Part shown: piece after piece, positions 50,226-61,625 of the stretch | How positions within the stretch are numbered: the stretch's first letter is position 1 | Layout: every line of letters begins with the position of its first letter | Origin: Quillaja saponaria | Lineage: Eukaryota; Streptophyta; Magnoliopsida; Fabales; Quillajaceae | Assembly (NCBI GenBank): GCA_029379385.1 | Contig: CM055605.1 | Coordinates: forward strand, 5,925,001-5,989,000 | DNA length: 64,000 nucleotides | Direction of reading: 5' to 3' | Position numbers and translations under genes: made by a program | Notes under the pieces: generated by a model | What the model was told of the DNA's origin: nothing | Database searches by the model: none | Seen by the model: the letters and a program-made list of their open reading frames with translations, nothing else

Positions 50226-51124
50226 TATTTCATATTATAATATAAATATTTTAATTAATTCATCAATATTAGAAGTTCCAACTAGAATCACATTAAAATA
50301 AAATAAAAAGCAACTAACAATTAAGAATAAATAATTAACTATGCATCAATTGATGATGAAATTTAAATATAGTCTTATTAGGGCCTTATACCTCCGTCTC
50401 AATCAGCCGAGTGAAAACCTCATTGACTTTTAAATCAGATTCTTTACTACTGATAATACCAATAAGAAAAATAAACTCAACATATCTAAATTATTGATTA
50501 ATTATGTGACAGCTGTTATGGGTATGAATAAAAGATTATATCCCTAATAAGAGGCATGTCATCATGGAACTCTTCCCAAAAATTTCTAGTTTGGGATTCA
50601 TCTTCATCATATTTTATTGATGATTAAGGTAATATATATTAACCATTTTGTGCAAGTATTTGATAATTAGGTAATATCGTAACCATTAAAATCCAATTAT
50701 ATATATAAACTAATAATAAAATTTTGAAAGACTAAAAAATCTGACAAATGTAAATCTCTTTTTATATATATATATAGAAATAAGTGTGACAAATGTAATA
50801 GGCAAAAGTCAAGTGAGGCAAATTAACTATTAGAAGCAAAACAATAGCAACTTACGAAAATTAACTAACAAAAGTATTATAAATGGACTAAATTAAGAAT
50901 AGATTGGAATTAAATCTTGGAGGAAATCACAATCGATTATATATAATCAAGAAATTATGGAGATAATCTTGAAGAAAATTGTGGTTTTAATTCAATGTAT
51001 TTTCAATCATAAAAAAAAAGAGAGGCAGAATTAAGGAAACAAATCACACAAAAAAAATGTATTTTTTTGAAATTTACCAAAAATATATTAATCATACAGT
51101 CAACTTTGTGTCATTATCTTCCAC
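50226..51124. other. AT-rich intergenic upstream of the glucanase
   Basis: No ORF supported. Contains the glucanase promoter at the right end. Confidence 0.5.
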
Positions 51125-51130
51125 TATAAA
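51125..51130 (+). promoter_or_regulatory. TATA box of the glucanase gene
   Basis: TATAAA lies 60 bases upstream of the ATG at 51185, giving a short leader. Confidence 0.6.
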
Positions 51131-51184
51131 TTACACCATTTGCTAGCTCTTTTCTTCACACTGTTTCTTCTGCATGCTCTAACA

Positions 51185-52314
51185 ATGGGTGGCTTATTTT
51201 TCTTCCTATGGATCACTGCATCTCTCATTATCACTCAATCTGGTAATTCCCTAGCTACTTAATTCCTTCAATTAGTTGGTTATTAGATGAATCCTTATCA
51301 TATTTTTTTTATTTTTTCTACTAATTAATTAACTTTGTTTTTGTTTCTTGATCATGAAGCTGCTCATCCTATTGGCATCAACTATGGATTCCTAGGCGAC
51401 AACCTTCCAAAAGCAGATGTTGCCGTGAAGTTCTTGCAAGCCAAAAAGTTTCAGAAAGTTCGAATCTTTAACCCCAATCCGGATGTCTTAAATGCCCTAA
51501 GAGGTTCCAACATCCAAGTTATGGTTGGTGTTCCCGACCAAGATTTGGAAAAACTTTCATCTGATCCAGCATTAGCAACAGAATGGGTTAAAACGAACAT
51601 CATTCCTTACACACCAGTAGTAACCTTTACTTACATATCAGTAGGCAATGAAATCATAACAGGTCCAATAGGGCAATATGCCCTTGGAGCAATGAAAAAC
51701 CTAGATGCAGCATTAAAAGCTGCTAACATTGGTGCAAAAGTTAGCACAAGTCTTGCCTTTCAGACATTAGGGACAACATACCCTCCTTCAAGTGGGGCAT
51801 TCAAGGAAGAATTTGTGGCAACAATGACTCCAATTCTTTCACTCTTATCTCAAAAATTAAAAGCCCTTTACTTGCAAATATGTATACTTACTTTGCTTAC
51901 TCAGGTGATCCTAATAATGTAAGGCTAGACTATGCTTTGTTTACATCAACTGACACAGTTGTTACAGATGGACAATATCATTACAACAACTTATTTGACG
52001 CTCAGCTTGATGCATTGTTTGTGGCTATGGAAAAAGCTGGTGGACAAAATGTTGATGTTGTTGTGAGTGAAACTGGGTGGCCAACAGCAGGTAATGGCGA
52101 TATTGCGACGAATTCTAATGCTCAAACTTATGTCAGTAGATTGATGCAGCATGTTACATCTGGTGCTGGAACACCAAGGAGGCCAAATCGTCATTTCGAG
52201 ACTTATGTTTTTGCGCTCTTTAATGAGAATCAGAAGCAGGGTGTTACTGAGCAGAATTTTGGCTTGTTTTATCCCAACATGACTGAAGTTTATCATGTTG
52301 ATTTTCCCAATTAA
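51185..52314 (+). pseudogene. Beta-1,3-glucanase (GH17) with a frameshift
   Basis: Exon 1 (51185-51242) encodes a signal peptide, MGGLFFFLWITASLIITQS. Exon 2 starts at 51360 and opens the mature enzyme (AHPIGINYGFLGDNLP). GH17 features are present: the acid/base Glu117 in YISVGNE and the nucleophile Glu in VVVSETGWPT. Between them the frame breaks near 51850-51862 (CTCAAAAATTAAAAGCCC): the first frame runs LLSQKLKALYLQ and stops at 51922, while the correct continuation (SPLLANMYTYFAYSGDPNNV) is in another frame to 52314. One missing base explains it. Repaired length would be about 335 residues without a C-terminal CBM43 or GPI tail. GH17 enzymes cut callose or fungal wall glucans. Everything else looks intact, so sequencing error in an A-run is a real alternative. 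Confidence 0.88.
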
Positions 52315-52932
52315 TTAATTTAGTAAAATTAGTGATAGACAATGAAGTAAATAGTTAATCAGTTGACTTTTAAATCTGTAATTTGGGGCTTGTTTCATTG
52401 TGCTTACAAGTCTATTTCTTGTGTAATAATTTAATTTCTAGTATCTAATATAATTGATAATTAAAATTCCAATTAATAATACTTTATTTGGTGTTTTTCT
52501 TTTTAATTTTGCTAATATGTATCTTATTTGGTAATCTTCTTAATTTTCCATACACTTATTTTATTTTTATTTCAAGGATTAGATTACTAGCTTAGCTATA
52601 TATAGGCAAAAAACTTACACAAGAAATCAAGAAAAATAAGAAAATAAATCCATATCAACCCCAACTCAAAAAAGGACATAATCAGCTCCAACAAAAAAAA
52701 TAATAATAAGAATTGTCTTCTCAACTGGGTTCTGACCGCAAGCCAAGTGTGAAGAATATACATGTCCTCCTCTTATCTTGTGTTAAAATTTAATTATGAG
52801 TAATTATCAAATTCATCACAACTTATTCTTAGAAGCTCCAATGCCAAGTGAAAAAACAAGAATTTCAACCAAAAACGAGTATTAATTAATGAAATCGAAA
52901 AAAGGAGAGAAAAAAATGAAGTCAAAGATAAA
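52315..52932. other. Convergent intergenic spacer
   Basis: 3' flanks of the glucanase and of aspartic protease relic 2; AT-rich, nothing else seen. Confidence 0.5.
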
Positions 52933-54251
52933 CTAGTTTATAATATTATTGTTGCAGTTCTCAGAAGCAAACGTAAGTTCTCGTGCATTAACATCATAAA
53001 CAAATCTCACATGTTGATGCACGATTTATAAAAAATATTTTTTCTCATTGTCAAAATAATAAACATACTTTGGGTCTATTGTAAGATCAGCTCCTTCAAA
53101 ATGGAAAGTCATGGAAGCATAGTCATGAAACCTCATTAGCAGACTATAGCAAAGCTCCATTCCTGTTATAGAACCCCGGTATCTTCCAAGCCGAAACCGA
53201 CTAAAATACCTCTCAAATCCTTCAATTACTTGCCTATAAGGAACTTTCTCAAGAATACTAAATACAATTCCAGTGTCTATTATGAACCCTCCACCTCCAT
53301 TGGGTCTCAAAGAAAACATCCCTGATGGGAAACCTATTTTTTGGTTTCCAATACTTATATCTAATAGATTCAAGTAGTAATTGTGAAAATTTGGTGGTGA
53401 CACAATTGGGGTTCTTTGAAAACTTCTACCATGCATTTGGATACTATTACCAAATCTTAGAATGCTTGTAGACATTTTTGCTCTGTTTAAAGGAACCAAG
53501 CAGTATGAGAATCGATACTGGATCATATCGTGCAATTGCCAAGGCAATGATTCTAGTGCCATGTTTAGTCCTAAATGGCCTGAAATTTTTCAACTTTTTT
53601 CATAACTAAAACCAAGGTTGTTATTTGAGCAACCAAAGATTAAAGGCACAGTTTTGTCGTACAAAAAGTGAAATGTGTCAATTGAAGCAATGCCTTCAGT
53701 GAAACCATCATTAGTATATTTGACTTGGTAGAGGCATTCATTGTTGACACGATGAAGGTTTGAGAAGGGTGAGGTTGACAAAGAGGGTGGTCACCGGGGA
53801 GTTTCCGGTATGTAGAGGAAGACCTAGTGTCATAAATGGGAGTTGATCGAGGATAACAAGCCTTACAAGGTTGGCATTGTGTCCCTATAGGGGAAGTGGC
53901 AGTGTCAATGGTTAAGAAAACTTGTGTTCTTTGACTTCCTATGTTTATTTTCACCACATAGACACTATCATCACGAGAGACAAATAAACCCATATTGTTT
54001 GACTCATTTTTGATCCATTGGGAGGAATCAAAGTTGACACTAAATGAGAAGCCCTGGCTTTAGATATTTCAACCAACCTTTGAAGCCTCTGAGACTCGTT
54101 CAGGTTTATAAAGTAGGAAGAGGGTTCCAAGGATTCTCTAGGAATGAGTTCCAAACTCACCAATAGATTTTGAAGCAATGAAATGGAAATAGAATTGGAT
54201 GAGTATTGTAAGAAGAAAAAGAAGTTCAGCTAATGAAAGCTGCAGGGCCAT
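52933..54251 (-). pseudogene. Aspartic protease (A1, nepenthesin/CDR1-type) pseudogene 2
   Basis: The best-preserved of the three relics. It begins with a clear signal peptide (MALQLSLAELLFLLTILIQF...) at 54251, then shifts frame; the prodomain continues SLELIPRESLEPSSYF, NLNESQRLQRLVEISKARAS. The first active site reads DTATSPIGTQCQPC where DTGSDLTWTQC is expected, so Gly is lost. The central block (53562-53026) is open: YRFSYCLVPLNRAKMSTSIL, YYLNLLDISIGNQKIGFPSG, and the second active site GGGFIIDTGIVFS. The C-terminus HQHVRFVYDVNARELTFASE follows after a further break. At least three frame changes preclude function. It flanks the GH17 gene opposite relics 1 and 3. Confidence 0.87.
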
Positions 54252-55595
54252 AGTTTTGGTATAGGGGGTGAAGACTTTGTGAGTATTATAGTTGATCGAT
54301 TTTGTTTCTTATATGATGTGAAGAGGTTCACATAAAGTTAGTGCTAATCAATGAAATAGGGGTGTAAATCTTGTCAAGAGATATGCTATTAATTAATTTA
54401 GCTCTGAAGTAGTACTCTAGTCAATGGTAGTAATTAATTAATATGCATCTGATGAAATCAGATTTGAATATTTAAAGTTGTTAAAGAGGTAATCTTAATT
54501 ATCATAACTAATATTTAATGAAATCAGATTTGAAAATTTAAAGTTTTTAAAGAGGTCAACTTAATTATATATCATGGTCAGTGCTTCGTTAAAGTATGTT
54601 GCTAGCTCTTTTTAAGTTCGAACCTTACAATGATGACATGGGATGACATAGGAGTAATATTTTTATAAATTTTTTAATTGTAATATGAATTGTTTGTTTT
54701 TAATCAGATTAGAGAGATAAACTAATTTTAAATATTTATAAATTAATTTGAACACTATCTGATTACTAAACTAAAAAATATAAAAAAAATTATTAGTTGT
54801 GAGCGTAAAAGAGCCACTTTCTATTAAAGGTGAATCTCATATATGAGGCCCAAGCTCACTAACCCTCATATAAAGAGCTTTTATGTGCACTTAGCCTCAG
54901 CTTTTACTAAATTAATTAGATAATTTTAAGGAGCTCTCTTTGCAAGAGGTTTTTTATCCGTGCTTGGGATCTCTCTATCATAATGACTCCAAGAACTCTT
55001 TGGATATATGGAGGATAATAGAGAGAGACAAAAATAGAGAATATTAAAGTGTACGTTTTTCTTGAGTTTGGGAGTTATTCTTTTTTTTTTAAGGAGGAAG
55101 AGAAAAGTGCTATGAATCCATCCAAAAACTTATTTGTTTTAATTTTTTCAAATTGAAAGGATTAGAGGAAAAATATAAGATACAATATAATGTTTACATG
55201 TAGTGAACAAAATACATTTATCATTTTTATTAAATATCTATTAATATCTAAATAAAATATTTTAAATACATAATCGAAAAATTATATAATAATATATTCT
55301 CTTTTCTTTTTTCACTTCAACTCTCAAATAATAAATACTTTTTTGTTTTTTTGAACTTCAAAATAAGAGAAATAATGTGTCATTTTTCTTGTACTCATTT
55401 CCTATTTCCTCTTCTTTCATTTCATACCATCTGCTCTTCTATCCTTCCAAACTCAAAATAGACCCCAAATGCCATCTTATTTTCAGTCTACATGAAATTT
55501 GAGGCCTTAAAAGTAATCTGGGCCAGGCCTTATTTTAAAAAAAAAAATTACTTTATTTGTCTAGACTACTGGCGACCATAATATGGTTAGAAGGT
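54252..55595. other. AT-rich intergenic left of the MULE
   Basis: No gene found. Two ~45-base stretches near 54455 and 54525 repeat (ATGAAATCAGATTTGAA...TTTAAAG). The last ~90 bases share weak similarity, in inverse orientation, with DNA just outside the right inverted repeat. Confidence 0.45.
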
Positions 55596-55925
55596 GGACT
55601 TTTGGACAGAAAGGTCCAAGTCTCAAAATTTTTGGCCAGAATAGTAAATTTTTTACTATAATAGTCAAAATGGGGTAAACGATGAAACCGTGTTTTGAAA
55701 ACACGGTTTCTGAGTCCGACCTGGCGTGCTAGGTAGGATCATTGTCCAGATCACGCACTCGCGCATATGGCGCGAGTGTAGTCTGAAACCGGCTTTTGAA
55801 AAGCCGGTTTTAGTTGAATATTTGTCCCCGTGCGGCGCCCGCACGAGGGACAAAATTTGCAGGCTACCTTGCAGCGCTGCAGGGTAGCCTACATCGCTAG
55901 CCCCACCCCTCCCCCCCTGTCCCCG
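55596..55925 (+). repeat. Left terminal inverted repeat, palindrome-rich
   Basis: Five palindromes lie within about 205 bases: 55685-55709 (12-bp perfect arms, one-base loop, AAACCGTGTTTT), 55756-55778 (9-bp arms, CACTCGCGC), 55786-55810 (12-bp perfect arms, one-base loop, AAACCGGCTTTT), 55821-55854 (arms TTTGTCC with an inner GTGCG stem) and 55862-55889 (14-bp arms with one mismatch around GCAGCGCTGC). A CTGGCGTGCTAGG element sits between the first two. GC-rich in an otherwise AT-rich region. Confidence 0.92.
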
Positions 55926-57129
55926 GTCAAAAATTCGATAATTAAAACATATTAATTAAATTAAAAAATATAAATACAGTAATTAACTTATTTTATTCTA
56001 CATAATAATTACATTAAAACATAAAACCTTCAAATATTTTTTTTCATGACCTTTGTAAAAGTTTAATGAGTTTTTAATTTTTTTTTTTTAAATATATGAT
56101 AATTTAGAAGTGAGTTTTTGTGAAATATATGATAATTTTTAAATTTAATTTTTTATTATATGATATTTTTGAAATTTAAAATATATATTAATTTTTTAAT
56201 TTATATTATAATATTTTATAAATTTAAAATATATGATAATTTTCAAATTTTAGAATTTAAGATTTTGGAATTTTTTTTAATTTTATCATAAATATTTTTA
56301 AAATTCATGATATCTTTTAAATATAAAGTATATGTTAATTTATATATTTATAGTTTAAAATGTATGATAAATTTTAAAGTGTATAATAATTATATGAAAT
56401 TAAAAATATATGATAAATTTTAAATTTATAGTGTATGACAGTTTTTAAATTTATAAATTTTGTATTTTTAGAATTTAAGATTTTTGTTAATTTTTTAATT
56501 CTATAGTGTATCATAAATTTTTTTACTATAGTTTATGAAATTTAAAATGTTAAAATTCATGATATTGTAAATTATTAAGTTTTACTAAATTTTTAAAATT
56601 TAAAGTATATAAATTTTAAACTTATTTGAAATGATTTAGAAAGAATAAAAAACATTAAATTATTTTAAAAATTAATGGAACACACTTATATTAACTCATT
56701 CTAATTATTACATGCTTTATTATAAATTGATGCTAGCATGTATGTTTATTAAAACAATACTTGAATATTTATGTAATAATTTTAGTATTTAAAAACATAA
56801 TAATAATTATTAGACAATTGAAAATTTACACTTTGAAGTGGTCTAAATTTTGGCAGACCCCTACTTATTTATTTAGAAGTAAATTCTAATTTACAAGTAT
56901 AACTAAATTAAAACATAAACCAGGAAGACTTTTCCTATTACAAGTAACAAACACAAAAATTGAAAATTAAAAAACTTATATAAGGATTTCGGAAAATACT
57001 GGTCTACAAAAAATGACTCCCTGTACCACATGGGCATGGTCTTCTCCTCCTTGCCGGGTTTCGCCTAGGTAGTACATCAGCCCTGTCACCAAGATCGTCT
57101 GAGGGAGGTATGTCATCAGCACCGTTAAA
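55926..57129. other. AT-rich internal spacer of the MULE
   Basis: Extremely AT-rich, with repeating TATATGATAATTTTTAAATT-like words and no ORF. Lies 3' of the plant-mobile-domain gene. Confidence 0.55.
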
Positions 57130-59080
57130 TCATTCCTCAGCTTGCACACCTGAACCCATACCAGGGTCATATGATGTAGGTGTATTACCATACTGAAAGT
57201 ATGGCACCTGCGGTATGGGAGAGTTAAAAACCTCGCTTGATTGCAGTGCAAAGTCCGGCATAAGCTGATGATACATAGATGAACTACTGGCCATATAAGG
57301 AGGTGGAGACATATGTGCTGGAGATGGAATATACACATCTGATGGTCGGACATCAGCATCAACACGTCCATAAGAAACCGACGGTCCAGGGACATCAGTT
57401 CTACTGCGTCTGCGACGTTGTGATGACAATGATGATGATGATGATGTCGAATGAGTAAAATGGGAAGGAGCTGGATCAACATGGATAAGACTAACTCGTC
57501 TAAGATATCTCCTACTGATACGTCTATAACAGTCATTGTACTCGGTTGTATGAGCAGCATGACCATGTGCAACTCCCAAAACATCACCTATCTGGACCAG
57601 ATTGTATCTCATGCCCCAAATGGCTATGTGGTTAGCATGTAGCCAACGGTAGTCAGTGACGCCCCGTCCCCGAAGATCAAATTTGTGCAAGGTTTGATCG
57701 ACCTCAATGTCAGGAGGGTTTTCTGGTATAGGTTGCTGATTTCCAAACTGATGCATTACCCTATCCACTTTCTGATACTCAACAATATGAAAACATATTA
57801 AGGGTACTTTAGCACCCCAAATATGCTGGTCTCGATAACAATAGTCTGGTATCAGGTGTCTCACCTCATCATCAATGTAGGGTAATGATATGAACTGTAA
57901 TCCAAAAACTGTGTCAATGTTTTAATAAATAAAACATTGAAACATGAATATGTTAAATGATACATAGATATAAGATACACTTGGAATTACCTAGTCTGCT
58001 GACATCCTGTCCAGCATCTCCCTATACTAAGACACAACATTATGGCCGATTTGAGTTACTTTGAACTTTACTTTCCACCTGGAAGTAATTAAAAATGCCA
58101 ATTACAAGTCATTTACGTACCACACATTATAAACAAATGCATAAAAATAATAATTTTACAAACCTCGCGCCTAAAGGACAAAGATTATCCCACGGAATGT
58201 CTGTCTCCCTCCTCGGTGCGAGAAAGGGTAGTCGCTCTCATGCCCATACCTAGAGTAATATCAAAGGTCCAGCAATTTCAGAAGCATCAAGGTGAGTGGC
58301 ATGACACATCTCCCTGTACAACCATGCCAGGGAGGCACTCCCCCAGCTGTACTGTCCTGCGACATATAGGTTTTCCAGCAGAGCTAAGAAACATATGTGC
58401 ACATGTGTACTCGTTTTACTGGTGAATAACAATCCACCCATCAGCTGTAATATATAAGCTCGTGCATATCTCTGCACTATAATGTCATCACCATCGGCTG
58501 GGAAATTCTGAAATGTCAATCCTAACCAGCTCATTTTCAATGTGTTACCCTTAACAGCTGTAGCAGGGGGCACAACTCCCAATAATCGCTCGCACTCAGT
58601 TGCGACGTCAGCACCAATTAGGCCAGAGACAGGCTCACCATCAACAGGTAAACCGAACAGAATGCTAACTTCCTGTAGTGTGATGGTGGCCTCACCGTGC
58701 AGTAGATGAAATGTGTGAGTCTCTGGCCTCCATCGCTCGACTAAAGCTGTCACAAGGTGCCAATCAAGCGAAATAAACCCCACCCTGATCACACCGCCAA
58801 AACCTGCCATGGTCATGTACTCCAATACACGAGGATTAATATAATTAAGAAGTTCTCGGCCGAACACCGCCTCCCTCCGACGGCATCTCAGGACATAGGC
58901 CTCGCTCTAAAATTTTAAAAACATATTAGTAATAACATTTTCGCTAATAAAATTAAATTGAAAAATTAAAGGTAAATCGATTTGTTATTTATATACCTCG
59001 TGATCCGCAAAAACTCTAATGGATCGATGGCTATCGTGTAGTCTAAGGACTGAAACATCTACTGGGGCAACGGGATCCAT
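57130..59080 (-). pseudogene. Plant mobile domain (MAIN-like) gene of the MULE
   Basis: Exons 59080-58997 (MDPVAPVDVSVLRLHDSHRS), 58906-58164, 58078-57991 and 57894-57130 fit the family layout. Exon 2 carries the PMD core: SLDWHLVTALVERWRPETHT, FHLLHGEATITLQEVSILFG, LPVDGEPVSGL, ARAYILQLMGGLLF and SWGSASLAWLYREMCHAT. Exon 4 has IVEYQKVDRVMHQFGNQQPI, typical of the C-terminal half, then a Ser/Pro-rich tail. Three in-frame stops replace expected residues: TAG for Gln after LILL (about 58248), TGA for Trp in VWA-ER (about 58236) and TAG for Gln before YREMLDRM (about 58025). PMD proteins occur both as host genes (MAIN, MAIL1, involved in silencing) and within transposons; here the context is clearly the transposon. 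Product role in the element is unknown. Confidence 0.85.
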
Positions 59081-59279
59081 GAATCTGCATAACAAAAGAC
59101 AAATCAAATATAATGTTAATATGCATACACGACAATAATGTTTATTAATGTCAAAATAATTTTACATGACATGTGGGGGACATAATGTCTAATATCTATA
59201 TAATAAAAAAGTAGAAACAAATACATAAATAGGAAAACTCTTACATTAAAGTAAAGAATGTGATAATGGAACTTGTCTT

Positions 59280-61625
59280 TTAAGATCGTGTTATGTTAAG
59301 ACAATTTTTACGATTGTGTCCTTCCTGCCTACATAAACCACACCTATGTTGCCTCGAGGACTCTATAATGTCCATCTCATTATGAATTCGATGTGTTTTC
59401 GGCCTACCCTTCTTTCGCAATTTAGACATGTCGAGAACCACATGGGAGAACTGGAATTCTGGCCAATAGTCATCGTGCATCACTGGGTTGAATTGTGGAG
59501 TGTATACAAGCTCCTGATTTCTCAGTTTATACCATTCCCCAATAAAGTCGTTATAGTTCAGATGCATGCTTGCACAAGCTGCTATAACATGTGAGCATGA
59601 GAGAATGTATTGCTGGGGTTTGTTGCATGTGCAAGTTCTTTCATTTAAACGCACAATATGCTGGTTGCCGCCCTTTCGGGCTTGCCATCCACGAAATTGA
59701 GTCTTAATTTCAATTATCCCAAAACCGGTATGAAACTGTCTCAACTCGTGTCCACCTGCTCTCTCTGCCCAATTTTAGATTTTTTCTATGTGTCGGTTGT
59801 GTATTGATTGCCAGCACCAAGTTGAGCATTAATGTACGCCCGATGTTCCACGAAATATTTGACACACCGGTAAAATGTCAACCGCACCAGTGCAGTGATT
59901 GAGACTTGTCGCGCTCCCTTTAAGACATTGTTCATGCACTCCTCCAAGTTTGTGGTCATGAAGTCAAAGCGGTGACCTCCATCATGTGCCAATGCCCACT
60001 GCTCTAAAGGAATTCTACGAATCCATGCAGTATACTCAGAGTCCAAGTGAACAAACTTTTCGAAATATTTATCAAATTTGCGTTTTTGAGTTTGACTCGC
60101 AGTGTGAATGAGGAGATTCTTTGCTTTCATATTCTTGTGGGTCTTATGAAAGTTGCTTGCAATATGCCTAATACAAAAACGGTAATAACAATAAGGCTCA
60201 GTCCAGCCATTCCGAGGATTTGAAGCAGCAGCAATTATCCCAGCATGACGATCAGATATTAAGCAAATACCCACCCGTTGCGTTACATGCATGCGAATCA
60301 AACTTAAAAACCATCCCCAACTATCTGTGTTCTCCTCCTCAACAACTGCAAATGCAACTGGAACTAAACTATTGTTACCATCAACACCTGTTGCAACCAA
60401 CAATTTTCCCGTGTACTTTCCACATAGGAATGTGCCGTCAATATGAAGAACTGGTCTACAATGATGGAATGCCTCGATAGATGGCCCAAAAGCCCAGAAT
60501 ACTCGTTGGAAAATAACTTGTCCAGGATTATTAGTTGGGTTCACTTTTCATTCGAACCGCGTGCCGGGATTGGTGACACGAAGTGCATTTAAATATCTAG
60601 GAAGCTCATTGTAGGATTCCTTCCAATTACCAAACACAAGATTTATTGCTTTCTTCTTCGCTTTGAATATTTTGCTCAAACTTGGGACTATAATGGAAGT
60701 GATCTTTTATCATTGTAAGCAACACAGCTCCTGGTGTAGTTGGGTCTTCATTGATAGTATTTTTGATATATTCAGCAATGATCCCCTTGTCCAGATTATA
60801 ATGATCCTGAGTCATTCTGCTGTAAACACAGCTGTAAGCGACATCCAATTTCGTAAAATTCATTATGCAACTCCCATTGTGCATTTGGAACAATAACAGG
60901 ATTTACGGCACGTGCCCCGGCAATGTTCACGTCCGTGTAAAAGGGATTCGGGACATATTCGGCAAATAAATCTTCTTCAGGAGCCTTGATAATATCATCA
61001 TCATCTACTTCAATGTTAAAATGAGGATCAACGTTCAAATCAGAGATATCTTCTCCATCACCAATATCTTCTCCAAGCGCTTCTGAGTAATTAATCTGTG
61101 AATGCGGCCTAAGAGATGCTGATGCCTCTCCTGCAACATGAGAACTGAGCTGATCGTATTGGCGCCTACTGGTGGGAGATTCCATGAATATGTTTTCAGG
61201 ATTCAGGTCAAGTGTGTCGTGACTCTGAACACGAGACAGAAACTCATCATGAAGTGCGTGCCTATGTAAATAAATCTCTAAAATAAATCCAGGACCTTGC
61301 GCACTGGCATGCTGTACAAGTCCTCATCATCAGATACTGCAACTGGACTATAGTGGGTTGAATTATTTATAGTACTTGGACATCGACAAATTATAGTCAG
61401 GTACTCTCTTCTTCTATCAATCTTTAAGGACTTGCATAAACGAGCATGAAACTTTGCATACTTGATATGCTTGGGTACACGAATGCACTTAACGGGACCT
61501 GAATCGTATTCAAGCCCGTTCGAACCAGTACGCATCTCACCATTAATGTAACACATAATTCCAATTTCTTCCATTATCAAACTTGCACCTTCAAAATGCT
61601 TTAAAATATTATAAAATTTCTTCAT
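59280..61625 (-). pseudogene. MULE transposase (MuDR-like), broken
   Basis: Blocks in order: an N-terminal PB1-like segment (61625-61278, EGASLIMEEIGIMCYINGEM), ended by a TAG; an acidic linker (61185 on, DIGDGEDISDLNVDPHFNIE); the pre-catalytic block (MTQDHYNLDKGIIAEYIKNT); then after a frameshift near 60680, KIFKAKKKAINLVFGNWKES; then a TGA for Trp in RFE-K (about 60547). The catalytic domain (60544-59786) is open: first Asp in VLHIDGTFLCGKYTG, second Asp in LISDRHAGI, the C-H motif CIRHIASNF, and a late Glu in TNLEECMNNV. After one more break come the SWIM zinc finger (CTC...CSH) and a CCHC knuckle (CGLCRQEGHNRKNC). The usual N-terminal MuDR DNA-binding domain is not evident and may be deleted. 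Confidence 0.88.

Noticed and set aside
56976..57587. 203-codon minus-strand ORF with a His-rich tract
   Set aside because: It overlaps the plant-mobile-domain C-terminal exon in another frame; the His run is the shadow of the Ser-rich tail.
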